This document shows, piece by piece, positions 45,824 to 54,995 of a DNA stretch of 64,000 bases (the first letter of the stretch is position 1; each line of letters starts with the position of its first letter). The translations under genes were made by a program, and so were the position numbers. Under the pieces are notes generated by a model, which made no database searches, had not been told where the DNA came from, and was given only the letters and a program-made list of their open reading frames with translations. Source of the DNA: Burkholderia latens (GTDB lineage Bacteria; Pseudomonadota; Gammaproteobacteria; Burkholderiales; Burkholderiaceae); the NCBI RefSeq assembly GCF_001718795.1, contig NZ_CP013437.1:124001-188000 (forward strand). The letters run 5' to 3'.

Positions 45824-46741
45824 ATGCGCGAAATCAACCAGACACGGCTGCGTTACTTCCACGAAGTGCTGGTTCACGGCACGATTCGGGGCGCGGCGGA
45901 CCACCTCAACACATCGCCGTCCGTGATCACGCGGCAGATCAGGCTGCTCGAAGACGAACTGGGCGCCACGCTTTTCGAACGCGAGGCGCGCGGCGTGAGG
46001 CCGACCGAGGCGGCGGCGCATCTGCTGGAATTCTGGCGCGGGTATCGATCACAGCAGGAAAAGTTCGAGGACCAGCTGCAGGCGCTGAAAGGCCTTCAGC
46101 AAGGGCATATTCAGCTGGCGGTCAGCGAAGGGTATGTCGACACGCTGGTTGACGACGTGCTGGCACCGTTCTGCACGCAGTATCCGAAGCTGGAAGTCGG
46201 CGTGGAGATGCTGCCCGTCGACGATGTATTGAACGAAGTCGCGGAAAGTCGCGCGCATATCGGGCTGGCGTACAACCCGCCGCCGCATCCGCGTATCGAA
46301 TATCGTGCGAGTTCGGCGCAACCCGTTGTGCTGCTCGTTCGCCGAGATCATCCACTGGCGACCCGCGGTGGGCCGGCGAATGTCGAGGATCTGCTCACCT
46401 GGCCGCTCGCGCTGATGCCTGCGACGTTCGGCATCGGCCATGTCGTCAAGATGCTGGAATTCGCCGAGAACATCAAAATCAGGCCGACGTTGACCACGAA
46501 TTCGCTGGCCGCGCTAAAGCGCTTTGTTTCAACCGGGCATTTCGCGACGCTGATCGGGGAATTCGCCGCCTATCGCGAGATCGCGGCCGGCGACCTGTGT
46601 ATTGTGCCGATCGCGCATCCGCTGTTTCAGGACACGAAAGCGCGATTGCTCGTTAAATCCGGGCGGCCGCTGGCGACCGGCCCTCAGGAACTGCTCGAGT
46701 GGATCCTGAGGCGGATGCCGATGTTCGACAACCAAAGCTGA
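45824..46741 (+). CDS. LysR-family transcriptional regulator
   Basis: This 305-aa regulator starts at ATG 45824 with GGAGG about 8 nt upstream. The winged helix-turn-helix is at about residues 8-66 ([21 protein letters not shown] then [17 protein letters not shown]). A periplasmic-binding-protein-like effector domain (about 92-295) follows. It is divergent from the MFS-peptidase-RidA group and probably controls it; the inducer is unknown. The palindrome just upstream is a likely self-operator. Confidence 0.88.
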   Translation: MREINQTRLRYFHEVLVHGTIRGAADHLNTSPSVITRQIRLLEDELGATLFEREARGVRPTEAAAHLLEFWRGYRSQQEKFEDQLQALKGLQQGHIQLAVSEGYVDTLVDDVLAPFCTQYPKLEVGVEMLPVDDVLNEVAESRAHIGLAYNPPPHPRIEYRASSAQPVVLLVRRDHPLATRGGPANVEDLLTWPLALMPATFGIGHVVKMLEFAENIKIRPTLTTNSLAALKRFVSTGHFATLIGEFAAYREIAAGDLCIVPIAHPLFQDTKARLLVKSGRPLATGPQELLEWILRRMPMFDNQS

Positions 46742-46751
46742 CGCGGCACCA

Positions 46752-46905
46752 GATCGACATACGTGCCGGCACTTCGATGCGCAGCGCGTTGACCCGGCGG
46801 TAATCGTCCGGGACCAGCGCCGCGATCATCGGGCCGATGTCGTCGGGGCGCCGACGCTGCGAGGCACGGTCACGTCCGCCAAAATGCGCCAGATTTCTGT
46901 ACGGT
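46752..46905 (-). pseudogene. Remnant of a short-chain dehydrogenase gene
   Basis: Minus-strand translation shows the typical C-terminal end of a classical SDR, split over two frames. One frame reads ILADVTVPRSVGAP and the next continues DDIGPMIAALVPDD then VNALRIEV, which together match the usual V-G-x-P-x-D-I-G-P-M-I then V-N-A-Q-R-I-E-V-S-G-G-M order. A one-base shift lies near 46845-46850, and the normal stop after the Gly-Gly-Met position is lost. No N-terminal half is present, so this is a decayed fragment between two convergent genes. Confidence 0.6.
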
Positions 46906-47004
46906 TTCCGCCCCCGCACCGCAACCGCGCCCCGCTTGCGCGCGCCGTCACGGTGCGAAACGAGCCGGCGCATCCGCTTTTCCACCGCGGCTTCCCGTGC
47001 GGGC

Positions 47005-48189
47005 TTACGCCACCGCCCTTCGCTCATGCAGCCGCAGCGCGGCCCACGCGATCCCCGCCGACACGATGCCGACCACGCCGCCGAACGTACCGATCCACGA
47101 CAGCCCGAAGTCATCGGCGATATGGTTGCCGAGCAGCGCGCCGGCCCCGATGCCGACGTTGTACAGCCCGGAAAAGATCGACACCGCGAGATCGGTCGCG
47201 TCCGGCGCGAGCTTCAGCACCCACGCCTGCATCGCCAGACCGAAACATACGATCGCGCCGCCCCACACGAGCGTATGAACGGACAGCGTGACGATGTTCA
47301 GCGCGCACGGGAACAGGATCAGCAAGCACGCCGACAACGCGACGATCGACGCGAGCAGGAAATCGGCCGGCCGCTCCGGAAACACGCGATTGAAGCAGAC
47401 CGCTGCCGGCATTCCGGCGACGCCGAACAGGATCAGCACGTAGGTAATCCGGCTGCCGCTCGCGTGATTGACGTTCTGCACGAACGGTTCGATATACGTG
47501 TACGACGTGAAATGCGCGGATACGACGAGCACGGTGATCGCGTACAGCGCGACGAGCGCCGGCTTCCTGAGAAACATCCCGATGCTCGCGAGCGAGCCGG
47601 CGCCCTGGCTCGGCAGCACGGGCAACGTCGCGCGCAGCATCAGCAGCGCGACGGCCGCCGCCGCGCCGATCACGAGGAACGTGGTGCGCCAGCCGAGCGC
47701 CTCGCCGATCACGCGGCCGAGCGGAATGCCGGCGACCATCGCGATCGCCGAGCCCATCGCAAGCAGGCTGAGCGCGCGGCTTTTGCGCTCGCTCGGCGCG
47801 AGCCGCACGGCCAGCGGCACGGAAATCGACCAGAACACCGCATGCGCGCACGCGATGCCGAGCCGGCCGATCATCAGCACCGAGAAATTCCATGCGACGC
47901 CGGTCACGACGTGGCTGCCGATGAACACCAGCAGCGCGACGCTCAACAGCTTGCGCCGCTCGACGTGACGCGTGAAGAACGTCAGCGGCAGCGACACGAC
48001 GGCGACGGCCCACGCATAGATGGTCAGCATCAGGCCGACGGCGGTCGGCTGCATCCGCAGGCTGTCGCCGATCGCGCTCAGCAGCGCGACGGGCACGAAT
48101 TCGGTGGTATTGAAGATGAAGGCGGTGAGGGCCAGGGCCAGAACGCCCCACCATGATTGTTCGGAACTGACGGCGTCGGGGGTTGCCAT
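47005..48189 (-). CDS. sotB: MFS sugar/drug efflux transporter (SotB-like)
   Basis: This 394-aa 12-helix exporter of the DHA1 family has the length of E. coli SotB. The N-terminus has LTAFIFNTTEFVPVALLSAI, characteristic of SotB and its relatives; RHVERRKLL in the first cytoplasmic loop and MGSAIAMVAGIPLGRVIG in helix 5 (the exporter motif C region) agree. The start is ATG 48187-48189. SotB exports arabinose and IPTG in E. coli; here the substrate is unproven. No coupled gene. Confidence 0.82.
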   Translation of the reverse strand: MATPDAVSSEQSWWGVLALALTAFIFNTTEFVPVALLSAIGDSLRMQPTAVGLMLTIYAWAVAVVSLPLTFFTRHVERRKLLSVALLVFIGSHVVTGVAWNFSVLMIGRLGIACAHAVFWSISVPLAVRLAPSERKSRALSLLAMGSAIAMVAGIPLGRVIGEALGWRTTFLVIGAAAAVALLMLRATLPVLPSQGAGSLASIGMFLRKPALVALYAITVLVVSAHFTSYTYIEPFVQNVNHASGSRITYVLILFGVAGMPAAVCFNRVFPERPADFLLASIVALSACLLILFPCALNIVTLSVHTLVWGGAIVCFGLAMQAWVLKLAPDATDLAVSIFSGLYNVGIGAGALLGNHIADDFGLSWIGTFGGVVGIVSAGIAWAALRLHERRAVA

Positions 48190-48391
48190 ACTGGGATTCG
48201 ACGGAGGTTGGGCGCGCGCGGGCCGCCCGCCCGGCGCATCGGCGCGATTGTACCAGCGGCGTTCGACACGCTGCCGCCGGGCGCGGCGCACGCGGCCCGG
48301 GACATGGCCGTGACACGGCCGCGCGCCGATAATGTGACGACTCGGTTTTTGCCGACGATTTGCCCGGACGTGATCGGGCCAGGAGAGCTAC

Positions 48392-49066
48392 ATGCGCATT
48401 GAAACGTCATTTCTGTTCGATCTCGACGGCACGCTCGTCGACAGCGTCTATCAGCACGTACTCGCGTGGAAGGAAGCGCTCGACGCGGAAGGCATCGAGC
48501 TGTCGGTATGGCGCATCCACCGCAAGATCGGGATGAGCGGCGGTCTGTTCCTGAACCAGCTGCTGCGGGAGACGGCCGGCGACATCGATGCCGAGCGCGT
48601 CGAACGGCTCGCGCGGCTGCATGCGCAAGCGTACCAGCGACTGCGCGCGCAAGTCCGGCCGTTGCCGGGCGCGCGCGAGTTGCTGGCCGCGTTGTCGAAT
48701 GCGGGCATTCGCTGGGCAATCGCGACGAGCGGACGGATGGAAACGGCGGCGATCAATCTCGAAGCGCTCGGCGTCGATCCGGCGAAGAACGTCATCGTCA
48801 CGCGCGACCAGGTGAAGTACGCGAAGCCGGATCCCGATCTGTTCCTGACCGCCGCGGCAAAGCTGAACGTGCCGATCGAGCATACGGTGGTCGTCGGCGA
48901 CAGCATCTGGGACATGCTCGCCGCGAGCCGCTGCCGCGCGCTCGGCGTGGGATTGCTGTCGGGCGGCTACGGCAGCGACGAGCTGGAACGCGCGGGCGCG
49001 CTGCGCGTGTATGACGATCCGGCGGATCTGCTGTGGCACCTCGATGAAGTTGCGGCGCGGCCGTGA
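48392..49066 (+). CDS. HAD-family hydrolase (phosphoglycolate phosphatase-like)
   Basis: This 224-aa phosphatase starts at ATG 48392 behind AGGAGAG. The four HAD motifs are visible: DLDGTLVDS (about residues 10-18), the Ser/Thr of IATSG (about 111), the Lys in KYAKPDP (about 148) and VVGDSIWDM (about 169). A helical C1 cap lies between motifs I and II. Substrates could include phosphoglycolate or beta-phosphoglucomutase-type sugars; sequence alone does not decide. It is convergent with the SdhB-like gene, only 3 bp apart. Confidence 0.87.
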   Translation: MRIETSFLFDLDGTLVDSVYQHVLAWKEALDAEGIELSVWRIHRKIGMSGGLFLNQLLRETAGDIDAERVERLARLHAQAYQRLRAQVRPLPGARELLAALSNAGIRWAIATSGRMETAAINLEALGVDPAKNVIVTRDQVKYAKPDPDLFLTAAAKLNVPIEHTVVVGDSIWDMLAASRCRALGVGLLSGGYGSDELERAGALRVYDDPADLLWHLDEVAARP

Positions 49067-49069
49067 CGC

Positions 49070-49777
49070 CTAAACCGTCCGCCTGACCAGCATCGTCCGG
49101 ATCTCCGAAATCGCCTTCGCCGGATTCAGTCCCTTCGGGCACACGTCGACGCAGTTCATGATCGTCCGGCAGCGAAACAACCGATATGGATCCTCGAGGT
49201 TGTCGAGCCGCTCGGCGGTCGCCTGATCGCGCGAGTCCGCGATGAAGCGGTACGCCTGCAACAACCCGGCCGGCCCGACGAACTTGTCCGGGTTCCACCA
49301 GTAACTCGGGCACTGCGTCGAGCAGCACGCGCACAGGATGCATTCGTAGAGTCCGTCGAGCTGGTCGCGCTCTTCCGGCGACTGCAGCCGTTCGCGCTCG
49401 GGCGGCGTCGAATCGTTGATCAGGTACGGGCGAATCGAGTGGTACTGGTTGAAGAAGTCGGTCATGTCGACGATCAGGTCGCGCACGACCGGCAACCCCG
49501 GCAGCGGCCTCAGCACGATCTCGCGCGGCAGCGTCTTCATGTTGGTGAGGCACGCGAGCCCGTTCTTGCCGTTGATGTTCATCGCGTCGGAACCGCAGAT
49601 CCCCTCGCGGCACGAACGCCGGTACGACAGCGTCTCGTCCTCGCGCTTCAGGCGGCCGAGCACGTCGAGCAACATCCGGTCGTCGGGACCGACGTCGACC
49701 GCATAGCGCTGCATGCGCGGTTCGGCATCGCGATCGGGGTCATAGCGGTAGATCTGGATCGTGCGGGGATCGTTCAT
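49070..49777 (-). CDS. Succinate dehydrogenase/fumarate reductase iron-sulfur subunit, stand-alone copy
   Basis: This 235-aa protein starts at ATG 49775-49777 with GGGAGGAC upstream. It has the full SdhB iron-sulfur set: the 2Fe-2S domain (CREGICGSDAMN and the later CLTN, about residues 54-75), then CILCACCSTQCPS (about 148) and CRTIMNCVDVCPKG (about 202) for the 4Fe-4S and 3Fe-4S centres. It resembles a normal proteobacterial SdhB from end to end. However, no sdhC, sdhD or sdhA gene is adjacent, unlike the usual four-gene operon, so this looks like an extra paralogue. Whether it can replace the main subunit is unknown. Confidence 0.88.
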   Translation of the reverse strand: MNDPRTIQIYRYDPDRDAEPRMQRYAVDVGPDDRMLLDVLGRLKREDETLSYRRSCREGICGSDAMNINGKNGLACLTNMKTLPREIVLRPLPGLPVVRDLIVDMTDFFNQYHSIRPYLINDSTPPERERLQSPEERDQLDGLYECILCACCSTQCPSYWWNPDKFVGPAGLLQAYRFIADSRDQATAERLDNLEDPYRLFRCRTIMNCVDVCPKGLNPAKAISEIRTMLVRRTV

Positions 49778-49857
49778 CTTGTCCTCCCGGCGCGGTGCCG
49801 GCATGGGGTCGCTGGATTTGTCGCCCCCGCGCAAGCGCCGTGCCGGGCGGCCCCGCG

Positions 49858-50100
49858 TCAGTCGTCGTCGACGCGCTTGTCCACCAGATAGCGGCCGCGC
49901 TCCACACCCGCGCGCAGTGCCTCGTCCTCCGTCATCCATTCGGGATTCGTCGACTCCGGCACGTACAACTCGATGCGCGCGCCATCGACGTACACCTGCA
50001 CCTCATCCGCCCATGCGCCGCGTTCGTTACGCCGCGCCCATACACGAATCTCGTGGCCGCGATACGGGTCGCGGACTTGTGCGTCCGGTTGATGCTGCAT
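49858..50100 (-). CDS. Small conserved-type hypothetical protein
   Basis: This 80-aa soluble, acidic protein starts at ATG 50098-50100 with a G-rich stretch upstream. It contains a compact pattern, YRGHEIRVWARRNERGAWAD then VYVDGARIELYVPE, which looks like a small beta-sheet domain, and an alpha-helical end with ALRAGVERGRYLVDKRV. I have seen this kind of protein often in Burkholderia, but no function is known to me. It lies between the SdhB-like gene and the divergent MgtC operon. Confidence 0.7.
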   Translation of the reverse strand: MQHQPDAQVRDPYRGHEIRVWARRNERGAWADEVQVYVDGARIELYVPESTNPEWMTEDEALRAGVERGRYLVDKRVDDD

Positions 50101-50274
50101 GCTGGCCCCCTGTGCTTATCTGCGTTCCCATGAAAAAAATGCGCGCCGCATGACCGGTGCGCACGCCGCCGGCCCCACGCGCACGCGCCGTGCCCGCTGC
50201 CGCTTCCTCCGGCACGCGCCTTGCGTCCCCATTCATCGAACCGCTCCGGTCCGCCACATAAAAGGGAGGGCACG

Positions 50275-50970
50275 ATGATCGCCCATATCGAACTACTCGG
50301 ACGCCTGCTGCTCGCCGCGCTGCTCGGCAGCGTGGTCGGGCTCGAACGCGAACGGCTGAACTGGGCCGCCGGACTGCGCACGCACATGCTGGTATGCGTG
50401 GGCTCCGCACTCGTGATGCTTGTGTCGATCTTCGGTTTCGAGGACGTGCACGGCCAGAGCGGCGTGGTGCTGGACCCGTCGCGGGTTGCCGCGCAGGTCG
50501 TGTCGGGCATCGGCTTTCTCGGCGCGGGCTCGATCCTGCTGCGCGGCGAGGTCGTGCGCGGACTGACGACGGCGGCGAGCCTGTGGGCGGTGGCCGGCAT
50601 TGGACTTGCGGCGGGCGGCGGCATGTACGTCGCGTCGATTGGCGCGACGGTGATCGTGCTCGCGATCCTCGCCGGCGTGAAGCCGCTCGAGCGGCGCTTC
50701 ATCGCGCAACGGCAGCAGCGCACGCTGCGGCTCGTCGTCGAGCGCGGCGGCCTCACGCTCGGCACGCTGCACGACGCGCTCGGCACCGGCCGCGTGCGCG
50801 TGAAGCGCTTCATCGTCCAGCAGTCGGATGACGATCCGGACACCGACGACATCTCGGTTTCGTTCTCGCGCACGAGTGGCGCGGAATTTGCGGCGATCTG
50901 CCGAACGCTGCAAGGCATCGCCGGCGTGCGCACCTGTTGCCCCGACACCTCGTCAAGGAGTTTCGCGTGA
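50275..50970 (+). CDS. MgtC/SapB-family membrane protein
   Basis: This 231-aa protein starts at ATG 50275 with AAGGGAGGG upstream. The MgtC signature is visible in LLGSVVGLERERLNWAAGLRTHMLVCVGSAL (about residues 14-45) and GIGFLGAGSILLRG near 80, within four or five N-terminal helices. A soluble C-terminal ACT-like domain follows (about 145-225). MgtC proteins help growth at low magnesium and inside macrophages, partly by restraining the F-type ATPase. Its stop overlaps the next gene's GTG start, so it heads an operon of four coupled genes. Confidence 0.88.
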   Translation: MIAHIELLGRLLLAALLGSVVGLERERLNWAAGLRTHMLVCVGSALVMLVSIFGFEDVHGQSGVVLDPSRVAAQVVSGIGFLGAGSILLRGEVVRGLTTAASLWAVAGIGLAAGGGMYVASIGATVIVLAILAGVKPLERRFIAQRQQRTLRLVVERGGLTLGTLHDALGTGRVRVKRFIVQQSDDDPDTDDISVSFSRTSGAEFAAICRTLQGIAGVRTCCPDTSSRSFA

Positions 50971-51305
50971 CCCAGACGGATCTGCTCTCGTATCTCGTGA
51001 CGAGCCAGCTCGCCGCGCGCATGCGCGGCGGCGCATGGCTCACCGTCAGCCAGCTTGTCGGCGCGCTGCGCGCGTGGCTCGCCTGCCATCACGCCGAATG
51101 CGACTGGCTCGACCGGATCCGGATCGCGCACGCGTCCGCGCTGATCGCGGAGGGCATCTACGAGGTCGCGTCCCGGTACGGCGATCCGGACAGCGGCGAG
51201 CGCATCCGGATCGATCTCGATGCGCCGGAACTGCAGGCACTGCGCGCGCGCTGCGACGTGCTGCTGCAACGTATCGAAGGCGACCGCGACGTCGACGCGC
51301 GATGA
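50967..51305 (+). CDS. Hypothetical protein in the MgtC-PLD operon
   Basis: This 112-aa, mostly helical soluble protein starts at GTG 50967, overlapping the MgtC stop, with AAGGAG 6 nt upstream. An upstream in-frame TTG at 50937 is rejected for that reason. No membrane helix, cysteine motif or recognised domain is visible. Strict coupling on both sides suggests a role with the MgtC-like or phospholipase proteins, which is inference only. Confidence 0.65.
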   Translation: MTQTDLLSYLVTSQLAARMRGGAWLTVSQLVGALRAWLACHHAECDWLDRIRIAHASALIAEGIYEVASRYGDPDSGERIRIDLDAPELQALRARCDVLLQRIEGDRDVDAR

Positions 51306-53521
51306 GCATGCCGGACCGTACTCCGTCCGCCGCGCTCGCGACGGCGGCCCGCGACGACACCGCCGCCGACGCCTCGCGTGCGGCTGCGCCGCTGCGCCAC
51401 GGGCTGCTCGAGCGCGGCCGCAATTGCGACACGATCCGCCACGCAGACCGCTTCACGATGCTGGTCGACGGCAACGCGTATTTCTCGACGCTGCGCGCGG
51501 CGCTGCTGCGCGCGCGCCACACGGTGTTCATCGTCGGCTGGGACGTCGACAGCCGGATGCATCTGTCGCCGGGCGGCGCCGGCGACGGCCTGCCCGACAC
51601 GCTTGCCGCGTTTCTGCACGCGCTCGCGGTCGCGCGGCACAACCTGCGCATCTACGTGCTCGCGTGGGACTTCGCAATGATCTACGCACTCGAGCGCGAC
51701 TGGCCGCCGGTCTATCGCGCCGCGTGGCGCGCGCACCGCGGCATCCGCTTCCGCCTCGACGACACGCATCCGCGCGGCGCGTCGCATCATCAGAAGCTCG
51801 TCGTGATCGACGACCGGCTCGCGTTCGTCGGCGGGCTCGATCTCACGCGCGCACGCTGGGACACGCCTGCGCACGCCGCCGACGATCCGCGCCGCCGCGA
51901 CGCGGCCGGAATGCCATACGGCCCGTTTCACGACGTGCAGGCGATGTTCGACGGCGACGCGGCCGCGGCAATCGGCGAGCAGGCGCGCGTGCGCTGGTTC
52001 AATGCGTGCGGGCGTCCGATCGCGATCCGGGCGCGGCGGCATCTCGATCGCGAGGACGATGTCGACCCATGGCCGCCCGACACGCCGGTCGACGTGCACG
52101 ACGTGCGGGTCGGCATCGCGTACACGGCGCCGCACCACCGCGGCCGCGAACCGGTGCTGCAGGTGCGCGCGCTCGTCGAGGACGCGATCCGCGCCGCGCG
52201 TCGTCATCTGTACATCGAGAACCAGTACTTCACGGCGGCGGTGGTGCGCGACGCGCTGTCCGCGCGGCTCGCCGATCCGCACGGACCCGACGTGACGGTC
52301 GTCGCGCCGCGCGTGCAAAGCGGCTGGCTGCAGGAAGCGACGATGGGCGTGCTGCGCGCACGGCTGCACGACACGCTGAAGGCCGCGGACCGCTTCGATC
52401 GTTACCGGCTGCTGTATCCGCACGTCGACGGCCTCGGCGACGGATGCGTGAACGTGCACAGCAAGATCGCGATCGTCGACGACGAATGCATCGTGATCGG
52501 CAGCGCGAACCTGAACAACCGGTCGATGGTGCTCGACACCGAATGCTGCATCGCGCTCGCCGCGGCCGGCGACGCGCGCATCCGCGCGGCGATCGCCGGG
52601 ATGCGCGACCGGTTGCTCGCCGAGCATCTCGATACGGCGCCGGACGCCGTCGCCGCGGCGCTCGCGCACGCCGGGCGGCCGAACGCCGCGCTCGACCGGC
52701 TGCGCGCGAAATCCGGCCGCACGCTGCGCACGCTCGAGCCGACAGTGACGCCGCAGCTCGACGCGCTGGTGCCGGTCAGCGCACGGCTCGACCCGGAGCA
52801 GCCGATCGAACCCGACCGCTTCGTGCGCGAGTTCGTGCCGCAGGAGCAGCACCGCTCGCTGACCGCGCGCTTCTTCGTGCTGGGCGCGGCCGTGCTGCTC
52901 GTCGCCGCGCTCGCGCTCGCATGGCGTTTCTCGCCGCTCGGCAAGGCGCTGAACGTCGCGTCGCTGGCGCGCGCGGCCGCGCACGCCGCGCAACTGCCGG
53001 GCGCGCCCGCGCTGCTGCTCGCCGGCTATGTGGTGGCGGCGACGCTGTCGGTGCCGATCACGCTGCTGATCACCGTGACGGGGCTCGTGTTCGGCGCATG
53101 GCCGGGGCTCGCGTATGCGGCCGTCGGCACGATGGTGGCGGCGGCCACGACCTACTGGGTCGGCCGCTGGCTCGGCCGCGACGCGGTGCGCCGGCTCGCC
53201 GGCGGGCGCGCGAACCGGCTCAGCGAACACATCGGGCGGCGCGGCGTGGTCGCGATGGCCGTGCTGCGGCTGCTGCCGATCGCACCGTTCACGATCGTGA
53301 ACCTGGTCGCCGGCGCGTCGCACATCGGCCTGCGCGACTACCTGATCGGCACCGCGCTCGGGATGCTGCCCGGCATCGTGCTGACGGTCACGTTCGCGCA
53401 CCAGTTGACCGCCGCGTTCAGCCATCCGGGCCCCGGCGCATTCGCGTGGCTCGCCGCGATCGGTGCGGTGCTGGTGGGCGTATCGGTGCTGCTCGTGAGG
53501 ATGTTGCGACGATGGCGCTGA
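51302..53521 (+). CDS. Phospholipase D family protein fused to a VTT/DedA membrane domain
   Basis: This 739-aa fusion starts at ATG 51302 within the preceding stop. The first half carries two HKD motifs of the phospholipase D superfamily: HHQKLVVIDD followed by GGLD (about residue 161) and HSKIAIVDDE followed by GSANLN (about 385), so it can act on phospholipid head groups. The C-terminal part (about 530-739) has several helices of the VTT/DedA (SNARE-associated) type: VPITLLITVTGLVFGAWPG then RLLPIAPFTIVNLVAGAS. Such fusions exist in proteobacteria and may couple lipid transphosphatidylation to membrane lipid movement. It is followed by a phosphodiesterase gene overlapping by 10 bp. Confidence 0.88.
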   Translation: MSMPDRTPSAALATAARDDTAADASRAAAPLRHGLLERGRNCDTIRHADRFTMLVDGNAYFSTLRAALLRARHTVFIVGWDVDSRMHLSPGGAGDGLPDTLAAFLHALAVARHNLRIYVLAWDFAMIYALERDWPPVYRAAWRAHRGIRFRLDDTHPRGASHHQKLVVIDDRLAFVGGLDLTRARWDTPAHAADDPRRRDAAGMPYGPFHDVQAMFDGDAAAAIGEQARVRWFNACGRPIAIRARRHLDREDDVDPWPPDTPVDVHDVRVGIAYTAPHHRGREPVLQVRALVEDAIRAARRHLYIENQYFTAAVVRDALSARLADPHGPDVTVVAPRVQSGWLQEATMGVLRARLHDTLKAADRFDRYRLLYPHVDGLGDGCVNVHSKIAIVDDECIVIGSANLNNRSMVLDTECCIALAAAGDARIRAAIAGMRDRLLAEHLDTAPDAVAAALAHAGRPNAALDRLRAKSGRTLRTLEPTVTPQLDALVPVSARLDPEQPIEPDRFVREFVPQEQHRSLTARFFVLGAAVLLVAALALAWRFSPLGKALNVASLARAAAHAAQLPGAPALLLAGYVVAATLSVPITLLITVTGLVFGAWPGLAYAAVGTMVAAATTYWVGRWLGRDAVRRLAGGRANRLSEHIGRRGVVAMAVLRLLPIAPFTIVNLVAGASHIGLRDYLIGTALGMLPGIVLTVTFAHQLTAAFSHPGPGAFAWLAAIGAVLVGVSVLLVRMLRRWR

Positions 53522-54327
53522 GCCGGCAGCCGGCCCCGCCGCCGGACATCGTGACTGCGGACGGCCCGCCGGCCGCCGCACCGGGCGGCCGCGACCTGCG
53601 GATCGCGACGTACAACATCCACGGCGGCTACGGCGCGTGGCCGGCACGCGCGGTGGACCGGATCGCGGCGGTGATCGACGAGCTCGACGCGGACGTGATC
53701 GCGCTGCAGGAAGTGCCGCTCGGCGGCACGCGCGCGCCGGACGTGCTCGCGCACCTGCGCGACGCAACGGGAATGCACGCAGCGGCCGGCCCGACGATCG
53801 ACACGCCGGAGCGCCGTTACGGCAACGCGGTACTGTCGCGCTGCCCGATCCGCGCGGCGCGCACGCTCGATCTGTCGTTTCATCAACGCGAGCCGCGCGG
53901 CGCGCTCGACGCGGACATCGACTGCGGCGCCGGGATGCTGCGCGTGGTCGCCACCCATCTCGGGCTGTCCGCGAACGAGCGCAGCGCGCAGGTTCAGCGG
54001 CTGCTCGCCGCGTTCGACACCGGCGCGATGCCGGTCATCCTGATGGGCGACATCAACGAATGGTTCGTGCGCGGCCGCGCGCTGCAGGCGCTGGTCACGC
54101 GGTTCCGCCGCGCGCCCGCGCCGCGCACGTTCCCCACGGTGTGCCCGGTGTTTTCGCTGGACCGGATCTGGATCCACCCGGGCGAACTGCTGGTCGACGT
54201 GAACGTGCACCGCAGCATGCTGGCGCGCCATGCGTCGGATCACTACCCGCTGGTCGCGCGCATGCGTGCGCTGCCGGCGTCGGGCACGCCGATTGCGTCC
54301 GCAGCGTTTCGTCCTGACGGAACCTGA
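53512..54327 (+). CDS. Endonuclease/exonuclease/phosphatase family protein
   Basis: This 271-aa EEP-fold hydrolase starts at ATG 53512 within the phospholipase gene's end. The motifs are RIATYNIHGGYG (about residue 30), VIALQEVPLGG (the metal-binding Glu, about 66), THLGLSANER (about 147), MGDINEW (about 181) and a terminal SDHYPLVA (about 243). EEP members include DNases and phosphodiesterases acting on lipids or nucleotides; with the adjacent phospholipase, a lipid substrate is plausible but not shown. Confidence 0.87.
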   Translation: MALSRQPAPPPDIVTADGPPAAAPGGRDLRIATYNIHGGYGAWPARAVDRIAAVIDELDADVIALQEVPLGGTRAPDVLAHLRDATGMHAAAGPTIDTPERRYGNAVLSRCPIRAARTLDLSFHQREPRGALDADIDCGAGMLRVVATHLGLSANERSAQVQRLLAAFDTGAMPVILMGDINEWFVRGRALQALVTRFRRAPAPRTFPTVCPVFSLDRIWIHPGELLVDVNVHRSMLARHASDHYPLVARMRALPASGTPIASAAFRPDGT

Positions 54328-54340
54328 TGGAGCGTTGCCC

Positions 54341-54829
54341 ATGCGAACCGACGAACTCGCCGGACCTGCCCTCGATTACTGGTGCGCACGTGCGTTGTGC
54401 GCGGCCGACGACGACACGCTGTCGTTCACGGCCGTCGGCCCGAAAGTGATCGTAACCGCCGCGTGCGACGCGCTGCGGCGCCTCGACACGCATTTCGCGC
54501 CGTCTGCGTCATGGGCGGACGCGGGTGCGGTGCTGGAACGCGTCGGCGATTTGCGGATCGCGCGCCACGGCGACGGCGTCGAATGCGATGCGGATTTCAT
54601 CGACGGCCCGTCGACCTGCGCGGCGCGCGCGCCCGACCTGCGCACCGCGTTGCTGCGCGCGTTCGTGCGTGCGCGCTTCGGCGACGAAGTGGACACGCCG
54701 CCGGCGTTCGCGCACCGGATCGAGCGCGGTGTGCCGGTGCGCTACGACCCTGGTGTGCCGCTACCGGAATCCGACGACGACCCTGCCGTCGGCGACAGCG
54801 CGGACATCCGCTCGATCCCGCGGATGTGA
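54341..54829 (+). CDS. DUF2591-family protein
   Basis: This 162-aa protein starts at ATG 54341 with GGAG upstream. It opens with the DUF2591 pattern MRTDELAGPALDYWCARA, and its later SWADAGAVLERVG and ALLRAFVRARFGDEVDTP segments fit. DUF2591 proteins (including phage NinX) are small proteins of unknown function often carried on phages or plasmids. Here it stands between the EEP gene and glgE without other phage genes, so domestication is possible. Confidence 0.75.
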   Translation: MRTDELAGPALDYWCARALCAADDDTLSFTAVGPKVIVTAACDALRRLDTHFAPSASWADAGAVLERVGDLRIARHGDGVECDADFIDGPSTCAARAPDLRTALLRAFVRARFGDEVDTPPAFAHRIERGVPVRYDPGVPLPESDDDPAVGDSADIRSIPRM

Positions 54830-54995
54830 CGCGCGCGCCGCACCGGTCCGGCCGGCCGCACCGCGGCCATGTAAAAAAGGACAGCATGGCCTGCACGGCA
54901 TCCTGCATGCGCTTTGCTGCGCCGTGGCCGCGCATCAGGCACGCCGGTTGCGACGCACCCCCGTCACCGATCGCCGCCGCTCACATCCGCCACCC

